DNA from: Symsagittifera roscoffensis | Taxonomy: Eukaryota > Xenacoelomorpha > Acoela > Convolutidae | Length of the DNA stretch: 64,000 bases | Assembly (NCBI RefSeq): GCF_963678635.1 | Contig: NC_087067.1 | Location: 24,871,547-24,935,546, forward strand | Direction: 5' to 3' | Shown here: positions 50,926 to 61,600 of the stretch, piece by piece | Layout: each line of letters opens with the position of its first letter | How positions within the stretch are numbered: position 1 is the first letter of the stretch | Position numbers and translations under genes: made by a program | The notes under the pieces: generated by a model | The model's database searches: none | What the model was told of the DNA's origin: nothing | Seen by the model: the letters and a program-made list of their open reading frames with translations, nothing else

Positions 50926-53540
50926 CGTGGGCTAAAAAAATGATTATTTTGAGACTGAAAAGCGGTGGTATGGGGTTGTTCAATAATTTGTTCATAAGTA
51001 TTATCATCTTGTGACTGGTGTGTCATTATATGTTGAATGGGACTTTGTGATGTGGTGAGTCGAAAATTTGGATTATGTGTGATGGCTAAGTTTCGAAAAT
51101 TTCGTGGGACTAGGGATAGTGGATGGTTATTTGGTAGGGCTGGTAATTGTGGTGCCGTTGGCGTTATGTCTACATTGTTATGTTCTTCGTCGTATGTATT
51201 TTGTCGTGTTGTTATTTTTGTGTTATATTCTTTTATTTGTGCGTCTAAAAGAATTTTGTTTATAGATGTAGAAAAGATTCCAAAAAATCCTGCAAATAGT
51301 ATGCGTGCTACACTTGCTTGTCTGTTTACTTGTGTGTGTATAGCACATGTGTTGTAGATTCCTTTTAAAAGTGAGAAAAGAAATCCAATAAAGTTAAACA
51401 TTGCGTATAAAATAGTCAATTTTTCTAAGATGTAGTAGGGCCATCCTAGAAAATCGAGGATCTCATTTTTGAGTGTAACAAAGCTAAAAATGTTAATTGG
51501 TGATATATCTTGGGGACGGTATTTTTCACCGTTTAGATATATGTAATCTTTAATGTCCTTAAAATATCCGCTATAGTCTTGCGTGTAGATATCGGCAAAT
51601 CCTGCGGTTTCTGCAAGTTTGCGTAAATTTTGGTCTATTGATTGTCTTTGTATAGTGTCCATTTGTGTTAATAATTCTTGGAATTGTTGTGTTCTAATGT
51701 GATGTTGAATATCTGATTTTGAATAGATTCCTATTGATTGTAAGTCTATATTTGGGTTTCGAGCAATAGCGCGAATGCTTTCTGGTGAAAATTTTTTGAG
51801 TGATTGCATTAATGTGGGATATGGTGTGAGAAGATAATATTTATTTTCATCAGGGTTTAGTTGTACTACATTGTGGCTGTTTTCTGATCCACATGGGACT
51901 GCGGTATCCCAGAAATAGGTTCTTCGTGAAAGTGTATCCACGAAATGTACTTTATTCTTATAAAAGATAGGGATTCTTTTATAACATCGTTTATCTTCAA
52001 AAACGTATAGTGGTGATACTTTTTTAGTACAAGTATAAAACCATAAGATGTTTCCTTCATAGTCTAAAAAATTTGATCTATTTCCAGATAATAAGTATCC
52101 TGCATAGGGTATTTTTAATACTGCTAGTGCAAGTGATTGTAATATTTGTGTTCGTTCTAATTCGCATAATTGGTGTAGTGTTTCTAATTCGGAGAGTGAC
52201 ATTTCTTGAAAAATTCGGCTAATTGTATAATCTAGTTTCATATCTAAATGAATATCATAGTGGATATTACCGAAATATGTAGTGTTCATTAGTGATAATT
52301 CTTGTAAGCGTGTGCTTCTGGTGTCCTGAGGTTTTAGATGTCCACCAGGTTGTCCGTTGCTTTTTTGAAAATTAACTGGTATATAGGATGTTCCTTCGTT
52401 TAAAGGATGACCTGTGGCATATGGGTCGATTTTTATTTTTCCAGTGGTCATGTCGAATCCTTTTTCGTATTCAACTAATATTTCAGAGTATTGTGTTCTG
52501 TGAAGTGGATTCCTGTATTTACATGCAAGTTCTGTTTCTTGATATATTTGAAAACGTGTCAATTTGTTTTCTATATTGTCTATGTTTCTAAAATTAGAAC
52601 TTAGTTTTCGTGATGGATGGACTTGTTCATATGGAATTGATTGTATAAAATATTTTTCGTGAAATTTTATCATACGAGCGTGTATTTTTGCTACTTGAAA
52701 TGTTGTACATGTATCTTCGGGGAACCAAACAATTGTTGCTTGTGTTCTTGTTGTAGGGTCGCAATAACCTTGATCATTTTTACAAGGTAATCGGATTCCT
52801 TGATAGATCATTGTATTATCTGATAAATCTCGTGTTAGTTGTATTTTTTCGAGTTGTATTTTCCAATCGAAAAACATTATTTCTTGGTATCCTTTATTTT
52901 TTGTGTCTGCTTTGCAGTTTGATGGGTCATTTATACCAATGTGTGGTATCCAATGTTTATCGTGTAGGTCATAGGTTAATCGTCCGTGTGCGCCGTTATA
53001 CGGGTATTTTTCGTCTAGTTTTATATGTCCTTGGTGTCTTTCAAGTTGTGATTGATGTACAGAATCTGAAAAAACTTGGAAATATACTAACTTTCTATCT
53101 GTGTTTTTATTTTTTGTGATGTTTAGTCGGAGTAACTCGTTTTTACAATTTTCGGGATTGAGATGTAAAAGTCGTTCTATATTACTCTGGTAGAATGATT
53201 CATGGTCAAGTCGGTTTTTATTTCCGTTTGAGACTTGTGAACAATGTACTTTCTTTTCAGAAAATGTTGCTGTGAATTTATAACCTGTAACTGTTGTTGC
53301 TCGGGCTTTTGAATAGAGTGTTGCTATTACATCTGTGGTTTCTATAGCTTGTGGTTCTGTTTCACATTGTGATACTTGATTTATTGCATATTTATGTAGT
53401 GTTTTTTGTTCATTTTCTTCACAATCGTAATGTGTTACTAGTAAATCTTGTGGTCCTGTACGAGGAGAAGGGTTTATGTTTTGATTTGAGATTACTAGAA
53501 AAGGGAGTTGGAGAAAAATTAATAATTTTAGAATATACAT
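50922..53540 (-). CDS. env: Envelope-like glycoprotein, 872 residues, intact (element B)
   Basis: Probable membrane glycoprotein of the element. A signal peptide occupies about residues 1-18. The ectodomain (to about 695) has many Cys and several N-x-S/T sites. A hydrophobic segment near 700-727 is followed after a short Cys-containing loop by a second near 743-764, then a ~105-residue tail with PTAPQLPALP around 788-797. PTAP is the motif that recruits TSG101/ESCRT in many enveloped viruses. The spacing of the first Cys residues is loosely reminiscent of chuvirus-type glycoproteins, but this is a weak impression; I cannot assign the fusion class. No furin-type site is clear. The ATG overlaps the preceding ORF by 13 bases and the stop overlaps the next ATG. 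Confidence 0.75.
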   Translation of the reverse strand: MYILKLLIFLQLPFLVISNQNINPSPRTGPQDLLVTHYDCEENEQKTLHKYAINQVSQCETEPQAIETTDVIATLYSKARATTVTGYKFTATFSEKKVHCSQVSNGNKNRLDHESFYQSNIERLLHLNPENCKNELLRLNITKNKNTDRKLVYFQVFSDSVHQSQLERHQGHIKLDEKYPYNGAHGRLTYDLHDKHWIPHIGINDPSNCKADTKNKGYQEIMFFDWKIQLEKIQLTRDLSDNTMIYQGIRLPCKNDQGYCDPTTRTQATIVWFPEDTCTTFQVAKIHARMIKFHEKYFIQSIPYEQVHPSRKLSSNFRNIDNIENKLTRFQIYQETELACKYRNPLHRTQYSEILVEYEKGFDMTTGKIKIDPYATGHPLNEGTSYIPVNFQKSNGQPGGHLKPQDTRSTRLQELSLMNTTYFGNIHYDIHLDMKLDYTISRIFQEMSLSELETLHQLCELERTQILQSLALAVLKIPYAGYLLSGNRSNFLDYEGNILWFYTCTKKVSPLYVFEDKRCYKRIPIFYKNKVHFVDTLSRRTYFWDTAVPCGSENSHNVVQLNPDENKYYLLTPYPTLMQSLKKFSPESIRAIARNPNIDLQSIGIYSKSDIQHHIRTQQFQELLTQMDTIQRQSIDQNLRKLAETAGFADIYTQDYSGYFKDIKDYIYLNGEKYRPQDISPINIFSFVTLKNEILDFLGWPYYILEKLTILYAMFNFIGFLFSLLKGIYNTCAIHTQVNRQASVARILFAGFFGIFSTSINKILLDAQIKEYNTKITTRQNTYDEEHNNVDITPTAPQLPALPNNHPLSLVPRNFRNLAITHNPNFRLTTSQSPIQHIMTHQSQDDNTYEQIIEQPHTTAFQSQNNHFFSPR

Positions 53541-54661
53541 GTGTATGATAATCCTGAGTATGGATTATAAAATGTAATGTAGCCAATTGTGTTTTTGGTA
53601 TATCTGTCGTATTTGTATATTACTTCAGTAGTTATAAACGGTGGTGGTAGTGATTGAGCTGTTATGTTAGGTGGATTTAATGGGTAGGGATGTTGGGTAA
53701 TATTATTTAACTTAACTGTGATTTCAAATTTTAATTGTAAACTGTTTTGTTGGAGTATTTGAATATTGTGATCACGGATATCGTTGTGAATATCTTGGCG
53801 ATATTGTAATCTATTAAGTGCCCAGTTATGAAGGCGGTTACTTTCTTGATGTTGTCCAAATAGTGGTGGAGGTGCTGTGAATGTATTCCAATCTAGTCTT
53901 AAAGGAATATTTATTGATGATTGTTCTCGATATCTGGCGTCGAGATTATTTGGAAAGTTTAAGTTAAAGGGTGGTGGTGAAAACTGGCTTATTGATGGTG
54001 TTGATGGTAGTGATAATGTTTCTGGTAGTGATGAGGATGTTGTTGTATCCGTAGAAATATCTATGGGGTCATTGACTAAATTTGGTTCACCTTGTGTAAA
54101 TGAATGTGTAGTCCAATATGGTAGTCGCGATGCCTGGTTTGGGGGGTTAAAGGGATTTTCACGTATTTGCTCAGATGTTGGTGTTGAACCTAAGTAATCT
54201 GATGGTAGGCTTGAGGTGCTACGTTGTGAAAGAAGCGTAGGGGTTTCTGGTAATATACCAATGGGGTTTTCTGGAGTGTTTTGTGATGGGGATTGAGGTA
54301 TATCAAAATGAACTCGTGGAGTTTGAAAATTTCTGTTTCGTCGAGAATGTATAATTTGTCTATTTATTTCGACTGTATTTTGGTTTTGACTAGAATTTCT
54401 TATTCTACTTAGTTCTTGTGGTAGTGTTGGGTATAGGTTATATGTTGGTTCGCTTAAAGGTGCTTGTCGTTGAACTGGTTCTAGTGGTTCTGATAAACGA
54501 GTATGTCGTTCTTCAAAAGTGTATGGATTGTCTTGAAAAGAAATTCGTGTAGACGTTTGAGGATTTTGAGTAGTTGAAGGTGGTGTTTGGTTATCTTGGG
54601 ATGATGTCGGTGAAGACTGATGCTGTGACTGTTGGGTAGCAATTTTTGATGGTTTTTTGAA
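53528..54661 (-). CDS. ATG-less Pro/Thr/Ser-rich ORF, 377 codons (element B)
   Basis: Open from just after a TAATAA (54662-54667) to TAA at 53528-53530, in the same arrangement as copy A, including the 13-base overlap with the envelope start. I checked the first ~360 bases triplet by triplet and found no stop; copy A is open throughout. It lacks an ATG near its start. The C-terminal ~100 codons are more conserved and ordered than the rest. Candidate 3' splice sites (CCCAACAG) lie just inside the open frame, so a spliced mRNA could supply the start codon. Function and family unknown. Confidence 0.6.
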   Translation of the reverse strand, partial: FKKPSKIATQQSQHQSSPTSSQDNQTPPSTTQNPQTSTRISFQDNPYTFEERHTRLSEPLEPVQRQAPLSEPTYNLYPTLPQELSRIRNSSQNQNTVEINRQIIHSRRNRNFQTPRVHFDIPQSPSQNTPENPIGILPETPTLLSQRSTSSLPSDYLGSTPTSEQIRENPFNPPNQASRLPYWTTHSFTQGEPNLVNDPIDISTDTTTSSSLPETLSLPSTPSISQFSPPPFNLNFPNNLDARYREQSSINIPLRLDWNTFTAPPPLFGQHQESNRLHNWALNRLQYRQDIHNDIRDHNIQILQQNSLQLKFEITVKLNNITQHPYPLNPPNITAQSLPPPFITTEVIYKYDRYTKNTIGYITFYNPYSGLSYTCIF

Positions 54662-54669
54662 TTATTACT

Positions 54670-54858
54670 TTAGTGAGAAATTTTGTGTTTATTATAATAT
54701 TCTTCCAAAAAAAGAATTAGAAGGACTGTTGCTAGGGCAAATGTGAGGATTGCTTTCTTTATACATTTACAGATGGTCAAAATGAGGGATGATAAGAATG
54801 CTATGAAAATTACAAACAATAAAAAAATATCGGTTCTACTGAAAATTGTTCGTATCAT
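54670..54858 (-). CDS. Small membrane protein, 62 residues (element B)
   Basis: Intact homologue of 37407-37595. Two hydrophobic stretches flank a CKCIKK cluster. Most differences from copy A are conservative replacements. Its ATG overlaps the TGA of the upstream 76-codon frame. The internal ATTTTCAG splice-acceptor word is also conserved. Confidence 0.6.
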   Translation of the reverse strand: MIRTIFSRTDIFLLFVIFIAFLSSLILTICKCIKKAILTFALATVLLILFLEEYYNKHKISH

Positions 54859-55086
54859 TTAGACAAGTTGTTAAAATCGTACCTGTGGATATATTCAAGG
54901 GTTTTGGAAAGTTGGAGGAATAGTTCGAGAATAGTGTAGAAAATTAAAAAAATGTTACAAAAAATGATTAGGATTATTAGAAAAGATTCAAGTATATCAA
55001 AAAGAAATATTATAAAGGCTTCAAGTATTGAAAAAAAAATTTTTAAAATTTATAAGTATTTGAGCAACTGTTTGAGAGAAGAGCAT
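54855..55086 (-). pseudogene. 76-codon hydrophobic ORF with a one-base insertion (element B)
   Basis: ATG at 55084-55086 and TGA at 54855-54857 match copy A, but the interval is 232 bases instead of 231: a run of nine T bases near 55030 (element sense) has one base too many, which shifts the frame after about 18 codons. Beyond the run the reading is again the hydrophobic sequence of copy A. It may be a real lesion, a homopolymer sequencing error, or slippage-tolerant. Confidence 0.6.
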
Positions 55087-55686
55087 TTAAGAAATGATCT
55101 CTTGGTCGAATATTTTTTGCTGTTTGAGGCGATTTTCTAGTGTGGTCGAATTATTTATTAGTTTTTTGACAAGTGGGTTGAGTTTTGTGAAAAATTGTTG
55201 GGGGCAATTTTCATGGTGACTGGGAGGTCGTCTTTTTCTTTATTTTTGTTTGTCAAATGATCCGGGGTATGGTGAGATTTTTATACTTTAGGCTAATTAA
55301 AATCTTCATTTTGTTACTTTAGGCTAAGTTATCAAATTTGTTTTGGGGGTATTCGTGGTCTGAGTTGGGGAAATATTGTTGATCTTTGGGTTATTAGATA
55401 AGGGAGGGGTACGGTATTATGGTGATATTTATTTTAGTTGTCAAGTTGGAGTGGTTTGCTTATTTTTGACCTGGAGGTCGTAAAGTTATAGTTATAGATG
55501 TGCCTGGAGTTCTATATGATTCGTCTAATTGGTCTTAGTTTGAGTTAGAGAAAGTGACGGATTGGATGAATCCTATTGGTCTATTTTGAACTAGAATTAT
55601 TGCGTACTTGTGAGCATGTTATTTTGAAAAATTGAAATGAAAAATGTTACGGAGGTTTCAAGATTGTGAAGTATAAAGTCTTAAAA
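55087..55686 (-). other. Element B intergenic region between pol and the accessory ORFs
   Basis: Non-coding. The pair TTAGCCTAAAGTA-like/TTAGCCTAAAGTA (element sense) at 55284-55296 and 55315-55327 keeps the 31-bp spacing seen in copy A. The stretch next to pol contains the CTCCAGG words also seen in A. No promoter could be identified. Confidence 0.5.
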
Positions 55687-58600
55687 TTACTTTTTAAATT
55701 CTACTTTCTTTAATATTTTAGATTGGGGGATGAACATTTTGTAGTTTTTACGTGGTTGATTTCGGAGTCTTGTTGTTTTTCTATGTTCAGATTTGTCTAT
55801 TTCTTCTTGGGGTATTATTTGTTCTGTCATTTTTCTATTTTTTCTTTGTTTTGGAGATTCTTTATGGTTTTGTGTATTGTTTTTGGTGGCGGTTGGTTTT
55901 GTGTTTTGATTTTCGGTGGGGTTATCATTTTGTTCTGTGTTTTTCAGATTTGGTTCATTTTGAATGATTTTTAATCCTGTGAAAGAATATAATTGAGTTA
56001 ATTCGCGGAGTGCGTATTCTTTTGGGTAATAAAGTAATAGGTTGTTTCGATGTTGAACGATTTCTTTTTTGTTTGAGTCGGTAATTTTATATGTGACATC
56101 AGTGGGTTTTGCAATTATTTGGTATGGTCCTTTTCGAAGGGGTTGTAATTTTTTAGAAATTCCTTTTTGTGTATTAAAATTAGGTATTAAAACAAATGTT
56201 CCAATTTTTAAATCGGAGGCTGGTGTAAAACGTGAATTGATTTGTTCATTGATGTTTTGTCTTTGTAATAACTTTTTTGTTATTTTTTGATAAATTTCAT
56301 TGTGTTTTTTATCTCTATTTAGAATCCATTCGGTGTGTGTACCGGAGGCTAGTTTAAGAATTTGTGGGTGATGAAAATGATCTTCATCGTGTGTATGTAA
56401 AGGTAGGTTATAACAAATTGAGTCTTTATTTGGTTGACAATAACCTTGTGCGTTTTTATGAGAATTTGCTGTAAACATTATTGGTTTGCGTGGCTTTTGG
56501 TTAAAAACCATTTCGTATGGTGACATTCCTAAAGTTGTCGTTATTTGTGAATTATATGCTAAGGGAAATAATTTTACATCTGCTGACCATTCGGTATATT
56601 TTGTATCATTTCCGTTGATGATACATCTAAGATATTCTTGTAATGAACGGTTCATACCTTCGACTAAGCCGTTTGTCCAAGGTGCATGAGATGTACGTGG
56701 TTTGTGTTTAATGTTATATAAATGACATAGTGTGATAATTTCATTATTTATGAATTCTGTACCGTTGTCTGTAACTAAAATTTCTGGTAGTCCGAATTTT
56801 GCTATCCAGTGTTCATAGAGTGTTGTGTAAGCGTAATAAGCGTTACAATGTGGTACTGGGTTAAGTGCTACATAATGTGTAAATGCGTCAACAATTACCA
56901 TAATGTAGGAGTTTCCTTCTGATGAGGGTGAAATTGGTCCCTTAGTATCAAATGAGATACGATGGTTAAAGTACAAACTTTGTCCTTTAAAATCTTGTTT
57001 TTGTGCTATTTGTTTTTGATTTGGGTAAGGTTTATTTAGTTGACATACTATACAATCATTGCATAGTACTTTTATCCAAATTGGTGCATTTGGGAAGTAA
57101 AAATTTTGTATAAAATTTGAATATGTTTTTTCTGATCCAGAGTGTCCTTTAATATTTTGTGTATGTGAAATATTAAAAGCTATAAGAATCATACTTAAAG
57201 GGAGACATGGAACTGTAGATTCATTCAGGTTATACTCTAAAAGGTCTGTATTTTCGTTAATTGTTGTGTTGTTAAATTTTCGAAAGTATCGGAGGAGTGT
57301 TTTGTTTCCTAGAATGGTTGAATCTGCTTTGATAGGTTTAGTTTTATATTTGTGCCATGATTTCAGTTGTCGAATTACTGGGTCAAGGTTTTGATATTGT
57401 TTCAGTGTTGAAATTGTAATTGTTTCTGTTGGGGGGAGAAAAATGTTTTCGATTTCTAATTTAGATAAGGGTATTGTGTCAAGTGGGTCGTGAAGGTCAA
57501 AAACTTGATTTATTGTGTATTTTGAATCATTTGTTTGTGGTCCTGATAAATTTATTTTATCAGTTAAATCTTCTTTTTCAATTAGTGGAAAATGGTCTTT
57601 TTTAGGCGGGTGTTGTTTTGTTCGTTTTTGTTGGGTGTTATTTTTGATCCATTGAGAATATGGGATTGGTTTGAAAGTTGATGTTCCAAGTAGATCAACT
57701 TCATAATGATTATTTTGACAATCTAAATAAAGTGGGAAATGTTGTAAATTATTTATTTGTGATTGTTCAATATCAGTTTTTACTGCATATTTGCATTCCA
57801 ATCGGGGTGATGTTTCGTTTTCTGCAAGGTAGAATTTTATGTTTTTGGGTATTTCAACTGTTGTTTTTCGTGTAAGTAATTCAGGTGGTGTATTTCGACT
57901 TAAGGTGTCTGGTAATGCAAGATTTTTTCCTGCAGTCCAAACTATATGTAAGTTTGGAAATTTCATTAGAATTAGTTGAAATCTGTAAACTCGGTGGTTT
58001 GGGTTAGATTTTTGTGTAAAGAGAAAAATGATTGGTTTATGGTCTGTGAATAGAACTGTTGGATGTTTTGATCCAAGTATCAGAAATTCATATTCTGTCA
58101 GTGTATATATTATGGCTGTGCATTCTCTCATTAGAGTTGAGAGTCGTAGCTCTGCTTGAGTGAATAGTCGAGAATTTGCTGATATGAGGTTCATTTTATT
58201 TGTACCATTATGTGATTGTAATAGTGCTGCACCGATGCCAAAGTTCGAAGCATCGCACATTGCATAAAATGGTTGATTTGAATCTGGAATTGTGTTTGAA
58301 ATTTGTTCAGTTAAAAGTTTTTTAATTTCTTCAAATCGTGCTTGATGTTCTGTATTCCATTCAAAATTATTTTGTTGTCTAAGTATATTATAGAATGGTC
58401 GTAGATATAATTGCATTTTATAAACATATTTGCTTAAAAAGTTTAACATTCCAAGAAATTCTTGGATTTTCTTTTTATTTGTTGGTGGTTGAAGTTTTTG
58501 AATAGCGTCAATGCGTGATTTCAATGGAGTGATTGTTTTTCTTTCTATATTATGTCCTAAGAATTTAACTCTTGTCAAAAAGAAGTGTGATTTATCGGGG

Positions 58601-61600
58601 GCGGCCTTCAGATTTTCGTTCTGAAGTATTTGGTGATATTTTTCTAAAACATTGAACATCTCGTCTTTTGTTTGTGATTGCATAAAAACATCGTCTAAAT
58701 AGGTGATTGCGTTTTTCTTGAGTATTAGTGGTCTAAAAATTTTGCTCATAAAAGCTGAAAATGCTGCTGGTCCTATGGATATTCCATAGAATAAGCGGTT
58801 GAATTCATATTGTTGGTTTCCTATAACAAATTGTGTTAAACGTCGTGATTGTTCATCTAGTGGCATTTGATTGTATGCACTATTCATATCGGCGGTTGTA
58901 AAGTATTTGCCGTTTATTTTTGTTAAAATAACTTGTATTGGTTCAATGGGCCAATTACATTTTGATTCATCTATGAGTGAATTGAGGTATCTAGCGTCGA
59001 GAACGATTTTTAATGATTCTCCTTTAGCTAGAATGATAACAGGGTTGATGAATGTGTTGCCTTTTGGTTGTTCTTCTTTGTTTACCGGTGATATAATGTT
59101 GTATTGTTCTAAAATATCGAGTAATCTGTTCACTTTATCATGTAAGTGAATTGGTACTTTACTTGCTCTCTGTTTTTTGAAAACTGCGTCTGGTTTTAAC
59201 GGGAGATGTAGTGATGAACTGATTTTGCCAACATCGAATTTTGATGTTGCATAGACTGATGAATATTTAATTAGCTGTTTGGCTAATTTTTCGAATTCGT
59301 CTTGTGTTATTTGTGAATGTTGGAAATTAAACATTGTTAAAAATTTCTGTTGGTCCTCTGTGTAGTTACTTATGTTGAATGTAGGTTTGAAATATGGAGT
59401 TTTTGTGAAATAATCCGTATTTCTGTTTTCGTTACTTATTATATTATTTATAGATAATTCTTTATTAAGAATTGTAGATTGGCAAATATCTAGTAATTGG
59501 AGTATATTATTTACGCGATAGGCTTTTTCGTGTATTGGTGATATTGTAGCGTTGGTTTCACAATATCCTAAAAGTCCTAAAGGTAATGTTACTTGGTAAG
59601 GTGTGTTATTATAGACATGTAAGGAAATGATATCTGAATTCGAATTTTTCAAATATTTTATGGATGAGATTGTGATTTTGAAGAATTTGTGAATAGGTTT
59701 GAATTCAAAATCTGACATATAAAATTTTTGTTTGTTTTGTTCTTTATCATATTGGTGAACTTGTTTGATTGAAAAATTATAGATATTTCCTGATAGTGGT
59801 TTTAGGTGTTTTCTTTGTTTGTTAAATATCGGGTAGAATTTTGAAAAGAATGGTGGTTGTTTATTTAATCTTTGAAAAAATGTTAAGGATGTTTCTTTTG
59901 TTTTTGTATATTTATCTTTGATTAATATTTTACTATTTAGTATGTTAATTGTTGGTATATACTTCGAAATAAATGGTATTCCAATGATATTATATTTAAT
60001 GTCAGTGATATGGAATATTTGTTTAAATGGCTTATTTAAAATTTTGCTTTGTTCCATTGTTCTGGTGGGGAGGAGAAATAATTGGATTTTTCCGTAGTTT
60101 ATCAATGTTGATCCTTGTGCTGTTGCTAGCTTACTGGAGGTTTCAAGAGGTATTAACTTTGGGTGTAAAGTTTTTATTTCATTCCATGTGGGGATGTTTA
60201 TTATGTTTGATTCTGCTCCTGAATCAATTAAAAAATCTATTTCAAGGTCTGGTGGTTGAAATTCTTTATTTCTTGGGCTTTCTAAGAGAAATGGTATTGT
60301 CCAAATTTTTTCTTTGGGTTGTTCTTTTTGTATATTTTGATAAATGTGGTTTGTATTCAAGCATTTTGTTTTGGTATTTTTATTGGTTTGATCTGTAGTG
60401 TTAATCTCGTTTGTTTCTTGCGTCGTTGGTGTGGAATTTATGGGTGTAGTGTAATAATTTTGAAGAAGTTCTGATTGATTTTCATATATGTGTGATGAAA
60501 AGGGTTGTTCATATATGACAGATTCATAGTCATTTTCGACTTTTATCATATTGATAGAAAGAGTGTTTTCAGTATCACTTTCTGAATCTGATGATGTACA
60601 GTTTATTTGATTGAGTTGTAACGTATCAGTTACTGTGTCATCAATACCTGGAGGGTCTGATGTTGTTTCTGGGTTAGATTGTACTTGATTGATTTGTCTT
60701 TGATGTTTAGGTGTACTACTTCTGTGGCGATTATTAGAATTATTATAGTTATTATTATTCCGGTGTGGTGATTGGGAATAATTTCTATAACGATTATTAT
60801 AACTTGGGTGTCGATTTTGTGAATTATTTCGCGATCTGTTTTGGTAATTATTGTTTGGTCTGTTATAGTTCGATCTATTATATGAGTTATTCCTTGATCG
60901 ATTGTTCGGGTAATTCTGGTTTCGGTTGTTTGAATAACTTCTATTTCGATTATAGGAGTAGTTTCTATTCCTATTGTATGATGAATTTCGTGATTGGTTG
61001 TTTGGATAGTAGTTATTTCTTGATTGGGAATTAGATCTAGAAACAAATCGTTGTGTGTTTGAATTTGATCTGGAGTAGTTATTTCGACTATTTGGTCTAT
61101 TGTAGTGATTTTGTGATGAATTATACGTGTTTCTTCGTTCTGGTGATCTTCCTCTATAACTTGAGTTATATGGTGATTGATTTCTTGTATAATTTGTATT
61201 GTTCGGGAGTGGTTTTCCTGAACTGTTGTTGCTGTGGACTGTTTTGTTCGGTAGATTTTGATCTTTTTTCATGTATTGATAGAATGATTTATTTGGTTCT
61301 TTATATTTTTGAGGTTTATTTTGATTATCTTGCTGTTTTTGTCTACATTCGGAAATACTATGTCCGTATCGTCGGCAATAATTACACCATTTTTTGAAAG
61401 ACGGTTTGCCTTTAAAGTTTGGGTTCTTTTCGTAGATATTGAGTATTTCAGTGATTTTTTCAACGAGGTCTGTCTCTGATTCCTGTATATTATTAATATT
61501 AGTGGGAGTCGTTTCAATTTTGTTAACGTATTGTAATTTCAGATTTTCCGTTTCTTCTAGTTTCATCGTGATTTCTGCTGGTTCTAATTTGTCTACTAGT

